A program made the position numbers and the translations under genes. Shown piece after piece: positions 19,369-28,089 of a stretch of 32,994 bases of DNA; within the stretch, counting starts at the first letter, position 1; each line of letters opens with the position of its first letter. The notes under the pieces were generated by a model that had not been told where the DNA came from, made no database searches, and saw nothing but the letters and a program-made list of their open reading frames with translations. The stretch comes from Streptomyces sp. SID3212 (GTDB lineage Bacteria > Actinomycetota > Actinomycetes > Streptomycetales > Streptomycetaceae), in the NCBI RefSeq assembly GCF_009865405.1, contig NZ_WWJY01000902.1, positions 1-32,994 of the forward strand, given 5' to 3'.

Positions 19369-22098
19369 CTAGCGGACGACAACCGTGCGGATCTCCCACG
19401 GGCCGAGGGCGAGGTCGAGTCCGTCCGCGGCCGGTGTCGTGGCGAGCGGGCGGCCGAGCAGGTCGACGGTGGTGGCCTCGGTGAAGGCGCCTGTCACCCG
19501 GGCGTCCGCTCCGGTGTCGCTCATGGCGACCAGCCGTACCTCGGTGCCGGTGCCGCCGTCCTCGGTGGTGACGCGGCGGACGGCCGAGACGGAGACGTCC
19601 GTACCGTCGACCCGGATGCCGGTGGCGTCGGGGGGCAGCCGGTCCCCGGCGGGCGCGGTGCCGCGGGTGACGAGCACGTCGTTACGGAAGAGGTCCGCGA
19701 GGGCGACCGCGTTCGCCTGCCGCCAGCCGGCCGCCGGGGGCAGGACGGCGAAACGGTTCTCGATGCGCATGCCGAGATCCTGCGCGCCCGGTGCGGCGAT
19801 CTCGGTCGCGGCGGGTTCGTCGCGGAACGGATGGATGTTGACGCTGATCGAGCCGATCGCGCGCAGGAGGGTGACGGCGAGTTCGGAGCCTTCGCCGACC
19901 ACTTCGTACTCGGAGGTGTGGTCGAGCAGGACGTGGGCGGTGCCGGCCGAGACGAAGGACTCGGCGGGGAAGGTCGGGATCGGGTGTTCGCCCCAGCCTC
20001 CCTCGGCGGTGAGCCCGCGCGGGGTGACGGCGAACTGGCCGGCGGAGGCGGACCCGGTCACCGGCTCGGGCAGGGGTACGTGGAAGCGCAGCCGGTGGTC
20101 GGCGGAGCGGTTCAGGAACGAGGTGGAGACCCGTACGAACGGCTCGCCCACCCGTACCTCCACCAGGGTTTCCACCGAGGTCGGTACGGTCTCGGCGCTG
20201 CGTACGTCGCGGTCGGAGGAGAGCGCGGCGGGCCACGCGTAGACGCGGGTGACCCGGGTCCTCGACCGCAGCGGGCCGTTCTCCAGGACCTCGACGGCGA
20301 CCTCGGTGGGCTCCGACACGAGCACGTCCCGGGCGGGCGGCCCGTAGTTGTAGCTGTCTCCCCGGTCCCCGCCGTCGACCAGGCGGCCGACACCGCGCAG
20401 GACGGAACCGTCGGCCCCGGTCACGTCCAGGGTGCCGTCGGCGGCGACGGCGACCTCGACCAGGCCGTTCGCCAGGGTGCGCTCCGTCGCGGTCGCGGGG
20501 ACGAACTCCGCCGGCAGGACGGGAGTCCGGTCGGTGGGTCCGACCCGGAAGCTCGCGAGGCCGGAGGCGGGGACGTCCACCAGCGCGAGCGCGGTCGCGC
20601 GGGGCTCCTCCAGGGTCAGGACCCGCCACTCCCCCGGGTGCGCGGTGGCCGCCTCGGCGACCTTCCCGCGCAGGATCATCAGGTCGAAGGGGCCGCTGGA
20701 GGGCACCTCGGCGAGGTGGAAGACCAGGGATCCCGGGGTGAGTTCGTACGTGTCGATCAGCCGGCCGAACAGTTCGCGGCGGTGGATGCGCCGGAGCACC
20801 CGTTCGAGCTGGGAGGCGTCCATGCGCTCGTCGCTGAGCACGGTCGGGGCCTGGGAGATGAGCTGGACGGGGCGTACGGAGCCGTCGGCGGCGGTCGCGG
20901 CCAGCACCTGTCCTCCGGGCGGGGCGACGACGTCCACCTCGACCGCGGCGGTACGGGCGAACGGCAGCGGGTTGGCGACCAGATGGCCGTCGCTCGGCAC
21001 CAGGGCGGCGGCCTCGGCGAGGGCGGCGTCCCGCACGGCCCGCGCGGTCTGCGCGGCCTCGGCGAGCCGCGCGTCCACCTGGTCGCAGGTCTCGTCGGTG
21101 CCTGAGCCGACGACGGAGTCGTGCGCGGCCGACTCGATGATCTTGTGCCAGGCGAGCGAGAGGAACGGCGTGTCGTCGCGCCGGGACCACAGGGCGTTCA
21201 TCCGCTCGGCGTGGTCGACGGTGCGCTCGGCCACGGCCATGCGCTGCTTGAGCCCGAGGCGTACGGAGAGCACCCCGGGGAGGATGTTGCCCCGCACGTG
21301 GCTGCGGAGTTCGCCGGTGACGACGGCGGAGACCTCGTCGCGGGCGTGCGTACGGATGTACTCGTCGAGCGTCGCGATGGTGATGGAGCGCTCGTCGCTC
21401 GACGCGCGCCGGAGCCAGGCCGCGAGTCGCGGGTCGGGCGCGTTGTGGTCGGTGCCGGCCATCGCGAGCACCGGGTCGTTGCCCCAGCGGTCGGCGGTCA
21501 TCTCCGCGTACTGGCCCAGGGCCCGGCCGATCTCGTCGGGCACCAGCAGGACGTCGAGGCCGTTGTCGTACCCGTCGAAGAGGAACTCGGTGCGCACCTC
21601 GGAGCCGTCGGGGGCGCGCCAGCGGAAGGCGTGGCCCTCGACGGAGCCGGGGACGCCGCGCCACAGGGCGGCGTGCTCGATTCCGGCGCGGGCCAGGATC
21701 TGCGGCATCTGCGCGATGTGGCCGAACATGTCGGGCAGATAGCCGAGGGGCATCGACCCGCCGAGTTCCGCCGCCGCGGCCCAGCCCATCCGGAGATTGC
21801 GTACGACGGTCTCGCCGGAGCAGAGGAACTCGTCGAGGAGGATGAGCCACGGGCCGACGGCGAGTTGGCCGCCGGAGACCAGCGCCGCGAGCCGGTCGCG
21901 GTTCTCGGGCCGCATCTCCAGGTAGTCCTCGATCGCGGCCATCTGCCCGTCGACGGTGAACCGGAAGTCCGGGTTCGCCTCGGCCGTCTCCAGCACGGTG
22001 TCGAGAGCGGCCACGAGCCGGTGCCGGAAGACCTGGAAGGGCTCGTACCATTCCCGGTCCCAGTGGAAATGGGGCACGAACACGGCGGAATTCTGCAT
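19369..22098 (-). CDS. Glycoside hydrolase family 38 alpha-mannosidase
   Basis: This 909-aa protein starts with the zinc-binding PHFHWDREW (H12, D14). The nucleophile region GYLPDMFGH contains D123. A further metal ligand is probably the His of ESAAHDSV, near the end of the catalytic part (about residues 1-290). The middle helical domain and the long beta-sandwich C-terminus of the family follow (VAVAADGTLDV, RVYAWP, the NRSADHRLRFHVPLP segment, ISVNIHPFRDE). The length fits bacterial MngB-like alpha-mannosidases, which cleave alpha-linked mannose or mannosyl-glycerate. No signal peptide is visible, so it probably acts on imported oligosaccharide. The gene lies 75 bases after the second permease gene and before lacZ, on one strand. 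The exact linkage is unknown. Confidence 0.95.
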   Translation of the reverse strand: MQNSAVFVPHFHWDREWYEPFQVFRHRLVAALDTVLETAEANPDFRFTVDGQMAAIEDYLEMRPENRDRLAALVSGGQLAVGPWLILLDEFLCSGETVVRNLRMGWAAAAELGGSMPLGYLPDMFGHIAQMPQILARAGIEHAALWRGVPGSVEGHAFRWRAPDGSEVRTEFLFDGYDNGLDVLLVPDEIGRALGQYAEMTADRWGNDPVLAMAGTDHNAPDPRLAAWLRRASSDERSITIATLDEYIRTHARDEVSAVVTGELRSHVRGNILPGVLSVRLGLKQRMAVAERTVDHAERMNALWSRRDDTPFLSLAWHKIIESAAHDSVVGSGTDETCDQVDARLAEAAQTARAVRDAALAEAAALVPSDGHLVANPLPFARTAAVEVDVVAPPGGQVLAATAADGSVRPVQLISQAPTVLSDERMDASQLERVLRRIHRRELFGRLIDTYELTPGSLVFHLAEVPSSGPFDLMILRGKVAEAATAHPGEWRVLTLEEPRATALALVDVPASGLASFRVGPTDRTPVLPAEFVPATATERTLANGLVEVAVAADGTLDVTGADGSVLRGVGRLVDGGDRGDSYNYGPPARDVLVSEPTEVAVEVLENGPLRSRTRVTRVYAWPAALSSDRDVRSAETVPTSVETLVEVRVGEPFVRVSTSFLNRSADHRLRFHVPLPEPVTGSASAGQFAVTPRGLTAEGGWGEHPIPTFPAESFVSAGTAHVLLDHTSEYEVVGEGSELAVTLLRAIGSISVNIHPFRDEPAATEIAAPGAQDLGMRIENRFAVLPPAAGWRQANAVALADLFRNDVLVTRGTAPAGDRLPPDATGIRVDGTDVSVSAVRRVTTEDGGTGTEVRLVAMSDTGADARVTGAFTEATTVDLLGRPLATTPAADGLDLALGPWEIRTVVVR

Positions 22099-22173
22099 GG
22101 GTCAGGGACCTTCTGTCGGCGGGGTGCGGAGAGAGGGGTGCGTCGGGGCGTGGCGGGTGGCCGGGCTACGCCG

Positions 22174-23046
22174 TCACTTCAGGGAGCCGGTGGCGAGCCC
22201 GGTGCGCCAGAACCTCTGGAGGAGGATGAAGACGATGATCACGGGCACGATCGAGACCAGCGAGCCGGTGATCACGGACTGCTGGAGGAGCGGCGCCCTG
22301 GCGGTCTGGCCGTTCCAGGTGTAGAGGCCGAGGGTGACCGGGAAGAGCGACTCCTTCTGGAGCATCACCATCGGCAGGAAGAAGTTGTTCCAGATGGCGA
22401 CGAACTGGAAGAGGAAGATCGTCACCAGGGACGGTGCCATCAGCCGGGAGGCGACGGAGAAGAACGTACGGAACTCTCCCGCCCCGTCGAGGCGCGCCGA
22501 CTCCAGGAGTTCCTGGGGTACGGAGGCGGAGGCGAAGATGCGGGCCAGGTAGACGCCGAACGGGCTGACGATGCTCGGCAGGAACACGGCCCAGTAGGTG
22601 TTGACGATCCCGGTCGCCGAGAACAGCAGGAACAGCGGGAGCGCGAGCGCGGTGGTGGGGACCAGGACGCCGCCGAGGATGACGGAGAAGAGGAACTCCC
22701 GGCCGCGGAACTGGAACTTGGCGAGCGCGTAGCCGCACAGGGCGGAGACCAGGGTGCCGACGGCCGCGCCGAGCACCGCGTAGATCACACTGTTCAGGGC
22801 CCACTGGAGGAAGATGCCGTCGCTGCGGGTGAACAGGGTGTGCAGGTTGCTGAACAGGTTGAAGTGGGAGAAGGCCAGGCCGTTGGTGGAGGCCAGGTCT
22901 CCTTGCGGTTTGGTCGCCGCGACGATCAGGAAGTAGACCGGCAGCAGGAAGTAGATGGTCAGGAGGACCATCACGGCCATCACCGCGGTGCGGCTCGCCC
23001 TGCTCTCGCGGACGGTGGGTTTGTCGCTCACGATCAGGTTGTTCAC
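22174..23046 (-). CDS. ABC sugar transporter permease (MalG/CUT1-like)
   Basis: This is a 290-aa inner-membrane permease with about six hydrophobic segments. The EAA-like cytoplasmic loop (ESARLDGAGEFRTFFSVASR) docks the ATPase. SVIYAVLGAAVGTLVSALCGYALAKF and the closing VIIVFILLQRFWRTGLATGSLK are characteristic of the second permease of CUT1 importers. The GTG start overlaps the stop of the first permease (GTGA at 23043-23046), so equimolar synthesis is likely. No ATPase gene is present in the operon. In Streptomyces a shared ATPase such as MsiK often energises CUT1 systems, and this is inferred here. The substrate is presumably the oligosaccharide later cut by the GH38 and GH2 enzymes. Confidence 0.95.
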   Translation of the reverse strand: MNNLIVSDKPTVRESRASRTAVMAVMVLLTIYFLLPVYFLIVAATKPQGDLASTNGLAFSHFNLFSNLHTLFTRSDGIFLQWALNSVIYAVLGAAVGTLVSALCGYALAKFQFRGREFLFSVILGGVLVPTTALALPLFLLFSATGIVNTYWAVFLPSIVSPFGVYLARIFASASVPQELLESARLDGAGEFRTFFSVASRLMAPSLVTIFLFQFVAIWNNFFLPMVMLQKESLFPVTLGLYTWNGQTARAPLLQQSVITGSLVSIVPVIIVFILLQRFWRTGLATGSLK

Positions 23047-23993
23047 AGTCCGGCCCTCTTCGACGTCAGCCGCATGAACCCGAAGCTCAAGACGAAGGTG
23101 ATGAGGGCGATGACCACGGAGATCGCCGCCGCCTGCTGGTAGTTGTTCCCCGAGGCCACCGCGTACGCGAGCATGTTCGGGGTGTAGGTGCTGGAGATGT
23201 TCGAGGAGATCTGGCGCAGCACGGCCGGCTCGGCGTAGAGCTGGAGTGTGCCGATGATCGAGAAGACCGTGGTGAGGACGATCGAGGGGGCGATCATGGG
23301 GACCTTGATCTGCCAGGCGATGGCCCAGTTGCTCGCGCCGTCGAGCTTGGCGGCCTCGTACAGCTCCTGCGGGATCGCTTGCAGGGCCGAGTACATGATC
23401 AGCATGTTGTAGCCGGTCCACAGCCAGGTGGAGATGTTCGCCGCCGACCACAGCACGGCGCCGGGACCGAGGAAGTCGGGGTGGAGCCCGATGCCGTTCA
23501 GCAGGTCGACCACGGGGCTGAGCTGCGGGGAGTAGAGGTACGACCACATGATCGCGGCGATGACGCCGGGGACCGCGTACGGCATGAACACCGCGATGCG
23601 GAAGAACGACTTGAGCTTCAGCAGCGGGGTGTCGAGCAGCAGCGCCATGATCAGGGCGACGAACAGCATGACCGGCACCTGCACGATGCCGAAGAGCCCG
23701 ATGCGCCCGACGCTGGACCAGAACTCGGTGTTCTCGAAGACGTGCGCGTACTGCTGGAAGCCGCCGAAGGTCGTGTACGACGTGCCGTACTGGCCGCCGG
23801 AGCGGCGTACGACCCGGAAGCTCTGCCAGATCGCGTACCCGACCGGCACCAGGTAGAAGAGCACGAACGGGAGGAAGAACGGGGTCAGGAACGCGGTGAT
23901 GACGCCCGCCCGGGGCCCGCCGCCGCCTGGACGGCGGCGGGAGCCTCGGGGCGCCGCCACCACGCGTATCACGCGGGTTTCGGTGTCGGTCAT
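23043..23993 (-). CDS. ABC sugar transporter permease (MalF/CUT1-like)
   Basis: This 316-aa permease has a cytoplasmic Arg/Gly/Pro-rich N-terminus of about 28 residues and then about six transmembrane segments (LTPFFLPFVLFYLVPVGYAIWQSF is the first). The EAA loop EAAKLDGASNWAIAWQIKVPM is well conserved. RIAVFMPYAVPGVIAAIMWSYLY is typical of the first permease of CUT1 importers. Its ATG lies 7 bases after the stop of the binding-protein gene, and its own stop overlaps the next permease start. With that partner it should form the membrane pore for oligosaccharide uptake. Confidence 0.95.
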   Translation of the reverse strand: MTDTETRVIRVVAAPRGSRRRPGGGGPRAGVITAFLTPFFLPFVLFYLVPVGYAIWQSFRVVRRSGGQYGTSYTTFGGFQQYAHVFENTEFWSSVGRIGLFGIVQVPVMLFVALIMALLLDTPLLKLKSFFRIAVFMPYAVPGVIAAIMWSYLYSPQLSPVVDLLNGIGLHPDFLGPGAVLWSAANISTWLWTGYNMLIMYSALQAIPQELYEAAKLDGASNWAIAWQIKVPMIAPSIVLTTVFSIIGTLQLYAEPAVLRQISSNISSTYTPNMLAYAVASGNNYQQAAAISVVIALITFVLSFGFMRLTSKRAGL

Positions 23994-24000
23994 GCTGCGG

Positions 24001-25338
24001 TCACTTGCCTGCCTGGGCGGGGATGGCCAGGTCCTTCATCGATTTGAGGGCGGTCGCCTGGGCGGTCTTGAGCGCGTCGGCGAGGGTGCCCTGGCCGGCG
24101 GCGGCCTTGGCCATCGCGTCCTGGAGGCTCAGGTTGACCGTCTTCTGGGTGGGGCCCCAGGTGAAGCTGGTGTCGATGTTCTTGGACGACTCGGCGAAGA
24201 CGTCGAAGATCTTCTGGTTGTCGTAGTACGGCACGCCCTGGGAGAGCTGGGGGAGTCCGGTGCCGACGGGGGACGCCGAGTAGAGGCCGCCGAGCTTGTT
24301 CTCCAGTGCGAGGGCTTCCGGGTCGGTGTTCAGCCAGGTGTTGAACTTGACCGACTCGTACAGGTGCTTGCTGCCCTTCATGAACGCGACGGTGGAGCCG
24401 CCCCAGTCGCCGGACGCGGCGTTGGTGCCCCAGGTCGGCATCGGGACGATCGTCCACTTGCCCGCCTGCTTGGGCAGGTTGTCGCGGAACATGCTGTAGC
24501 CCCAGGCGGCGCCGACATAGCTGGCGATCTGGTTCTGCTGGTACGCCGCGTACATCTGGGTCGAGCCGTTGGCGAGGTCGGTGCGGACGAGCTTGTCGTC
24601 GATCATCTTCTGCCAGTAGTCGGCGACCTGCTTGCTCTGCGGGGAATCGACGGTGACGTGCCACTTGTCGCCGGAGTACGAGTACATCTCCGCGCTGTTC
24701 TGCCAGAGCAGGCCGTTGAACCACTCGGCGTTGTTCGGGTCGAAGAACGTCATGGTGAGCTTGGGGTCGGCGGCGTGCAGCTTCTTCGCCTCCGCCGCGT
24801 ACTCGTCCCAGGTCTTCGGTATCGCGAGGCCGTGCTGCTTGAAGATGTCGCTGCGCACGTAGAGGGCCATCGGGCCGGTGTCCTGCGGGAGGGCGAAGAC
24901 GCCGGTCCCCGCGAAGCTGGTCTGCGACCAGGTCCAGGGGACGAACTTCGACTTGGCGGCGGTGGCCGCGGAGCAGGCCGACGCGTCCACGAAGGCGTTC
25001 TGGGTGCGCAGGTTGGGAAGCTCGTCGTAGCCGACCTGGGCGAGGTCCGGCGCCTTGCCCGCCTTGAGGGCGTTGCTGATCGTGCCGTACTGGTCGTTGG
25101 AGATGTTCTTCGTCTGGACCTGGATGTCAGGGTTCTGCTTGTTCCACAGAGCGACGACCTCGTCCATGCCGGGAACGGTGTTCCAGTACTGGAGGGTGAC
25201 CTTGCCCTTCGCGGGCTCGCAGGACGCGGCGGCGGAGGAGCTGTCCGGCTGGTCGGAGGACGAACAGCCGGCCAGCAGGGCGATGCCCGCGGCCGCTGCG
25301 ACGGCGGCCAGGCGGACGCGCGAGGCGGTGTTTCTCAT
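24001..25338 (-). CDS. ABC extracellular sugar-binding lipoprotein
   Basis: This 445-aa solute-binding protein has a lipoprotein signal (LLAGC with the modified Cys at residue 25), so it is anchored outside the membrane. The family-1 pattern follows: VTLQYWNTVPGMDEVVALWNKQNPDIQV, APDLAQVGYDELPNL, LPQDTGPMALYVRSDIFKQHGL, PKTWDEYAAEAKKL and a Trp/Tyr-rich cleft region. It would capture oligosaccharides for the two downstream permeases. The ATG at 25338 is chosen because AAGGA lies about 5 bases before it and the signal peptide then has a proper length; the frame upstream (to 25437) is not protein-like. It is the first gene after the operator-rich promoter region. Confidence 0.95.
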   Translation of the reverse strand: MRNTASRVRLAAVAAAAGIALLAGCSSSDQPDSSSAAASCEPAKGKVTLQYWNTVPGMDEVVALWNKQNPDIQVQTKNISNDQYGTISNALKAGKAPDLAQVGYDELPNLRTQNAFVDASACSAATAAKSKFVPWTWSQTSFAGTGVFALPQDTGPMALYVRSDIFKQHGLAIPKTWDEYAAEAKKLHAADPKLTMTFFDPNNAEWFNGLLWQNSAEMYSYSGDKWHVTVDSPQSKQVADYWQKMIDDKLVRTDLANGSTQMYAAYQQNQIASYVGAAWGYSMFRDNLPKQAGKWTIVPMPTWGTNAASGDWGGSTVAFMKGSKHLYESVKFNTWLNTDPEALALENKLGGLYSASPVGTGLPQLSQGVPYYDNQKIFDVFAESSKNIDTSFTWGPTQKTVNLSLQDAMAKAAAGQGTLADALKTAQATALKSMKDLAIPAQAGK

Positions 25339-25361
25339 GATTTCCTTCCAGAGTGTCCAGC

Positions 25362-25373
25362 TCCAGCGCTGGA
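25362..25373. repeat. 12-base palindrome near the binding-protein start
   Basis: TCCAGCGCTGGA is a perfect palindrome 24 bases upstream of the ATG at 25338. It shares the AGCGCT core with the operator at 25498-25511 and could be an auxiliary LacI-type site or a hairpin in the leader. A small hairpin (AAGGCA/TGCCTT, 25394-25410) lies further upstream in the same leader. Confidence 0.3.
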
Positions 25374-25497
25374 CGCGTCGACGTTGACACCTCAAGGCAC
25401 GGGATGCCTTCTGGTTGGAATGCGCGGGTGTGGTCACCGGCGCGACGGCGTCGGACCAAGCGTCGAACGACGTTGCGGGAGTGGCACATCCGGTTCG

Positions 25498-25535
25498 CGT
25501 GAGCGCTCACGTGAACGTTCACGGAAGTCCGTGAA
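25498..25535. promoter_or_regulatory. Stacked palindromic operators for the LacI-family regulator
   Basis: Three symmetric elements abut. CGTGAGCGCTCACG at 25498-25511 is a perfect 14-base palindrome. CGTGAACGTTCACG at 25510-25523 is another and shares two bases with the first. TTCACGGA-AG-TCCGTGAA at 25518-25535 is an 8-2-8 inverted repeat overlapping the second. The central CG and even symmetry match LacI/GalR operators. They lie just downstream of the candidate promoter at 25545-25574 and upstream of the binding-protein gene, where bound repressor would block transcription. A further palindrome with the AGCGCT core lies at 25362-25373. Confidence 0.75.
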
Positions 25536-25544
25536 TTTTCCGGA

Positions 25545-25574
25545 AGTTTGCGCTCCGGTCTGGATGTATGTCAA
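25545..25574 (-). promoter_or_regulatory. Candidate promoter of the glycan-uptake operon
   Basis: On the minus strand TTGACA (25574-25569) is followed after 18 bases by CAAACT (25550-25545), a reasonable -35/-10 pair although the -10 is weak. Transcription would begin near 25538, directly at the operator array, giving a leader of about 200 bases before the binding-protein ATG. The -35 begins about 30 bases after the LacI-family stop codon. Confidence 0.45.
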
Positions 25575-25604
25575 GACATTCGGGTCGGGCACATGTCCGG
25601 CGGG

Positions 25605-26609
25605 TTACGCGGAACCGCCCGGTCTCAGCTCGGCCCGGACGACCAGCTCGTCGGCCTCCAGGGGGTCGACGCCGGTCAACAGGCGCCCGACCTGGTCGAT
25701 CGCGAGGGCCCCGAGGCGGCGTGTGTCGAGCGCGACGCTGGTGAGCGGAGGTTCGACGAGCGCGCCGAGCTGGAGGCCGTCGAAGCCGATCACCGCGAGG
25801 TCCCGGGGGACGCTCCTGCCCATCCGGCGTGCCTCCCGCAGGGCGCCGATGGCGACGATGTCGTTGAAGGTGAAGACCGCGGTGACCTCGGGGTGGGCGG
25901 TGAGAAGGGCGTTGAGGCCGAGTCCCCCGCCGTCGGCCGACTGGGCGGCGCCCGCCACCAGGCCGGGGTCGACGCCGTGGGCGGCGGCGGCAGCGGTGAA
26001 CCAGACGCGCCGGATGCTGGGCTCGGCGCGGTTGTCGTGGTCGAGCATGCCGATCCGCGTGTGGCCCCGGGCGACGAGGTGCGCGATCGCGGCGTGGACG
26101 CCGGCCTCGCCGTCGACCCGTATCGAGCTGAACCGCCCCATCCGGGGCTCACGGCCGATGAGGACCATCGGCATGCCCCGGGTGAACCGGTCGAGGTCGC
26201 TCTCGGAGCAGCTGAAGTAGCCGACCACCGCGTCCACCTGCGAGCCGATCACCTGGAGCGTGCCGAGTTCTTCCTCGGCCCGGTCCGCGGTGTCGTACAC
26301 GACCACGTGCCAGCCCCGGGCCCGGGCCGCCTCCAGGGCCGCGGCGGCGACCTCGGTGAAGAACGGGTTGAGCAGGTCCGGGATCACCAGGCCGATGGTG
26401 GTGGTGTCCTGCCGGACGAGACCCCGCGCGAACCGGCTCGGCCGGTAGCCCAGTTCCCGTGCCGCGTCCAGCACACGCTGCTTCGTGGAGCCGTCGATCT
26501 CCGCCTTGTCGTTCAGCGCCCGGGACACGGTCTGGCGGGACACGCCCGCCGAGCGGGCGACATCGTGGATCGTCACCCTTCGGGGTTCCGACTTCGACGG
26601 CGACACCAT
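25605..26609 (-). CDS. LacI/GalR-family transcriptional regulator
   Basis: This 334-aa regulator has an N-terminal LacI helix-turn-helix (VTIHDVARSAGVSRQTVSRALN, about 12-33) and a hinge with GYRPSRFARGL. The periplasmic-binding-like ligand domain runs from TTIGLVIPDLLNPFF to the end (FTFNDIVAIGALREARRMG, DLAVIGFDG, PPLTSVALDTRRLG). It is expected to repress the downstream uptake and glycosidase genes until a sugar is bound. GGGAGG lies about 6 bases before the ATG at 26609. The stop is TAA, unusual among the TGA stops here. It is codirectional with the operon; 266 bases separate it from the binding-protein gene, and the operators lie in that gap. Confidence 0.95.
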   Translation of the reverse strand: MVSPSKSEPRRVTIHDVARSAGVSRQTVSRALNDKAEIDGSTKQRVLDAARELGYRPSRFARGLVRQDTTTIGLVIPDLLNPFFTEVAAAALEAARARGWHVVVYDTADRAEEELGTLQVIGSQVDAVVGYFSCSESDLDRFTRGMPMVLIGREPRMGRFSSIRVDGEAGVHAAIAHLVARGHTRIGMLDHDNRAEPSIRRVWFTAAAAAHGVDPGLVAGAAQSADGGGLGLNALLTAHPEVTAVFTFNDIVAIGALREARRMGRSVPRDLAVIGFDGLQLGALVEPPLTSVALDTRRLGALAIDQVGRLLTGVDPLEADELVVRAELRPGGSA

Positions 26610-26952
26610 CGCGCACCTCCCGCTGCTCGCGGGCGCTGACGTGCCCCGCAGGGCCCGAGTATGCCCGACGCGTCGTCGGACCTCCCCGTTCGCTTCGGTC
26701 ACGCCCGCTTCACGGGCCCGTCCGGGGCGCCCGGCCCCGGGCGGGGGGAGGGCCCGTACGGCGGACCGTCCCACCGTGATGCTTTCGTTTCGGAATCGCA
26801 ACCGAGGGCGTGGCATGAATGAGTCGAATCCGTTATTTCTTTCCCTGCCCGGCACCTCGTGGCGACAACTCCGCGTGCCGGAGGAATTACGTGAGATCCG
26901 GAGGTGTGGAGTGATCGACCCGGGGCACACGCCGTTCTGGAGGTTGATAACT
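26610..26952. other. Spacer between LacI-family gene and small hydrophobic protein gene
   Basis: This stretch of about 340 bases has no gene I can support. Its right part (about 26780-26950) is clearly lower in GC than its surroundings. In that part a frame in phase with the hydrophobic protein opens at 26816 with two TTA codons, but it shows no ribosome site or family resemblance. The left part should carry the LacI-family promoter, which I cannot pinpoint. Confidence 0.5.
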
Positions 26953-27123
26953 ATGGTTCCCCTGCTTCTCGTTCTTCTGCTCGCCCTGATTCTTTTCGGC
27001 GCGGGCTTCGCACTCAAGATTCTGTGGTGGATCGCCATCATCGTGCTGGTGGTCTGGCTGCTCGGATTTGTCGTCCGGCCCGCGGCGGGCGGCGGCAAGC
27101 GAGGCCGCTGGTACCGCTGGTAG
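26953..27123 (+). CDS. Small hydrophobic membrane protein
   Basis: This 56-aa protein is almost entirely hydrophobic. Residues 2-20 and 23-41 form two membrane spans (VPLLLVLLLALILFGAGFA and LWWIAIIVLVVWLLGFV), followed by a basic tail rich in Gly, Arg and Trp. It resembles the short proteins usually annotated in Streptomyces only as hydrophobic protein; the function is unknown. GGAGG lies 9 bases before the ATG at 26953. An in-frame upstream extension exists but has no ribosome site and adds no hydrophobic core. A strong terminator hairpin follows, so it is probably transcribed alone. Confidence 0.75.
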   Translation: MVPLLLVLLLALILFGAGFALKILWWIAIIVLVVWLLGFVVRPAAGGGKRGRWYRW

Positions 27124-27139
27124 ACAGCGTTTCTCGCAC

Positions 27140-27185
27140 CATGTGGGTGGGGCCCCGTCAATGATGCCGGGGCCCCGCCCACGTG
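27140..27185 (+). terminator. Strong rho-independent-type hairpin
   Basis: GTGGGTGGGGCCCCG (27143-27157) pairs with CGGGGCCCCGCCCAC (27168-27182) with one G-T wobble. The stem extends three more pairs outward, around a 10-base loop. It ends the small hydrophobic gene 17 bases after its stop. No U-tract follows. Confidence 0.8.
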
Positions 27186-27285
27186 TGCGCGGGTCCGGGG
27201 CATTCCTGGTGCCCCGGCCCGGAAGTGACGAAAGCGGCGCGACGTGCGAACGCCGCCGGTATTCCGCTCAGTACGAAGGTGTCGG

Positions 27286-28089
27286 ATGGATATACGAAGC
27301 AGGAACCGCGTGGTGGTCACCGGCCGCGAGGACGGCCCGGTGGTGATGCTGGCACACGGATTCGGGTGCGATCAGAACATGTGGCGTCTGGTGGTACCGG
27401 CCCTCGCGGAGAATTTCCGTCTGGTCCTCTTCGACCACGTCGGGGCCGGGCAATCGGATCTGGCCGCCTGGAACGCCGCGCGCTACTCCACTCTGGACGG
27501 GTACGCGACGGATGTTCTGGAGATCTGCCGCGAACTCGGTGCAGGACCGCTCACGTTCGTCGGGCATTCGGTCAGTTCCATGATCGGCGTGCTCGCCGCG
27601 AACCGGGAGCCGGAGCGTTTCGAGAAACTGGTCCTGCTCACTCCCTCACCCTGCTACCTCGACGACGGTGAGTACCGGGGCGGATTCAGCGCCGAGGACA
27701 TCGACGAGCTGCTGGAATCCCTCGACAGCAACTACCTCGGCTGGTCCGGGGCGATGGCGCCGGTGATCATGGGCAATCCGGAGCGTCCCGAGCTGGGCGA
27801 GGAGCTGACGAACAGCTTCTGCCGTACGGATCCGGCCATCGCGCGCGCGTTCGCCCACACCACGTTCCGCTCCGACAACCGGGCCGACCTGCCGGGGGTG
27901 AGTATCCCCACGTTGGTGGCGGAATGCTCCGACGACGCGATCGCCCCGGCCGGTGTAGGAGCCTTCGTGCAGGCGCAGATCAAGGGGAGCCGGCTGGTCA
28001 CACTGGAAGCGACCGGCCACTGCCCCCAGTTGAGCGCCCCGGAGGCCACCGCCGCGGCCATCACGGCGTTCGTGCGGGACGTCCGATGA
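27286..28089 (+). CDS. rsbQ: RsbQ-like alpha/beta hydrolase
   Basis: This 267-aa hydrolase matches the RsbQ/KAI2/D14 branch. The N-terminal motif is LAHGFGCDQNMWR (22-34), and the nucleophile elbow is GHSVSSM with S95. The acid is D216 or D217 in AECSDDAIAP, and H245 in TGHCPQLS completes the triad. Length and triad positions closely follow Bacillus subtilis RsbQ. RsbQ is needed for the PAS-phosphatase RsbP to respond to energy stress, and it probably processes or delivers a small hydrophobic signal. Here the stop overlaps the start of an RsbP-like gene (ATGA), which strongly supports the same partnership. AAGG lies upstream of the ATG at 27286. Confidence 0.92.
   Translation: MDIRSRNRVVVTGREDGPVVMLAHGFGCDQNMWRLVVPALAENFRLVLFDHVGAGQSDLAAWNAARYSTLDGYATDVLEICRELGAGPLTFVGHSVSSMIGVLAANREPERFEKLVLLTPSPCYLDDGEYRGGFSAEDIDELLESLDSNYLGWSGAMAPVIMGNPERPELGEELTNSFCRTDPAIARAFAHTTFRSDNRADLPGVSIPTLVAECSDDAIAPAGVGAFVQAQIKGSRLVTLEATGHCPQLSAPEATAAAITAFVRDVR

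Noticed and set aside
21121..26220. Two long plus-strand open frames opposite the transporter and LacI-family genes
   Set aside because: Repetitive Gly/Glu/Asp/Arg-rich shadows with no domain; the minus strand encodes a recognisable ABC importer and regulator.
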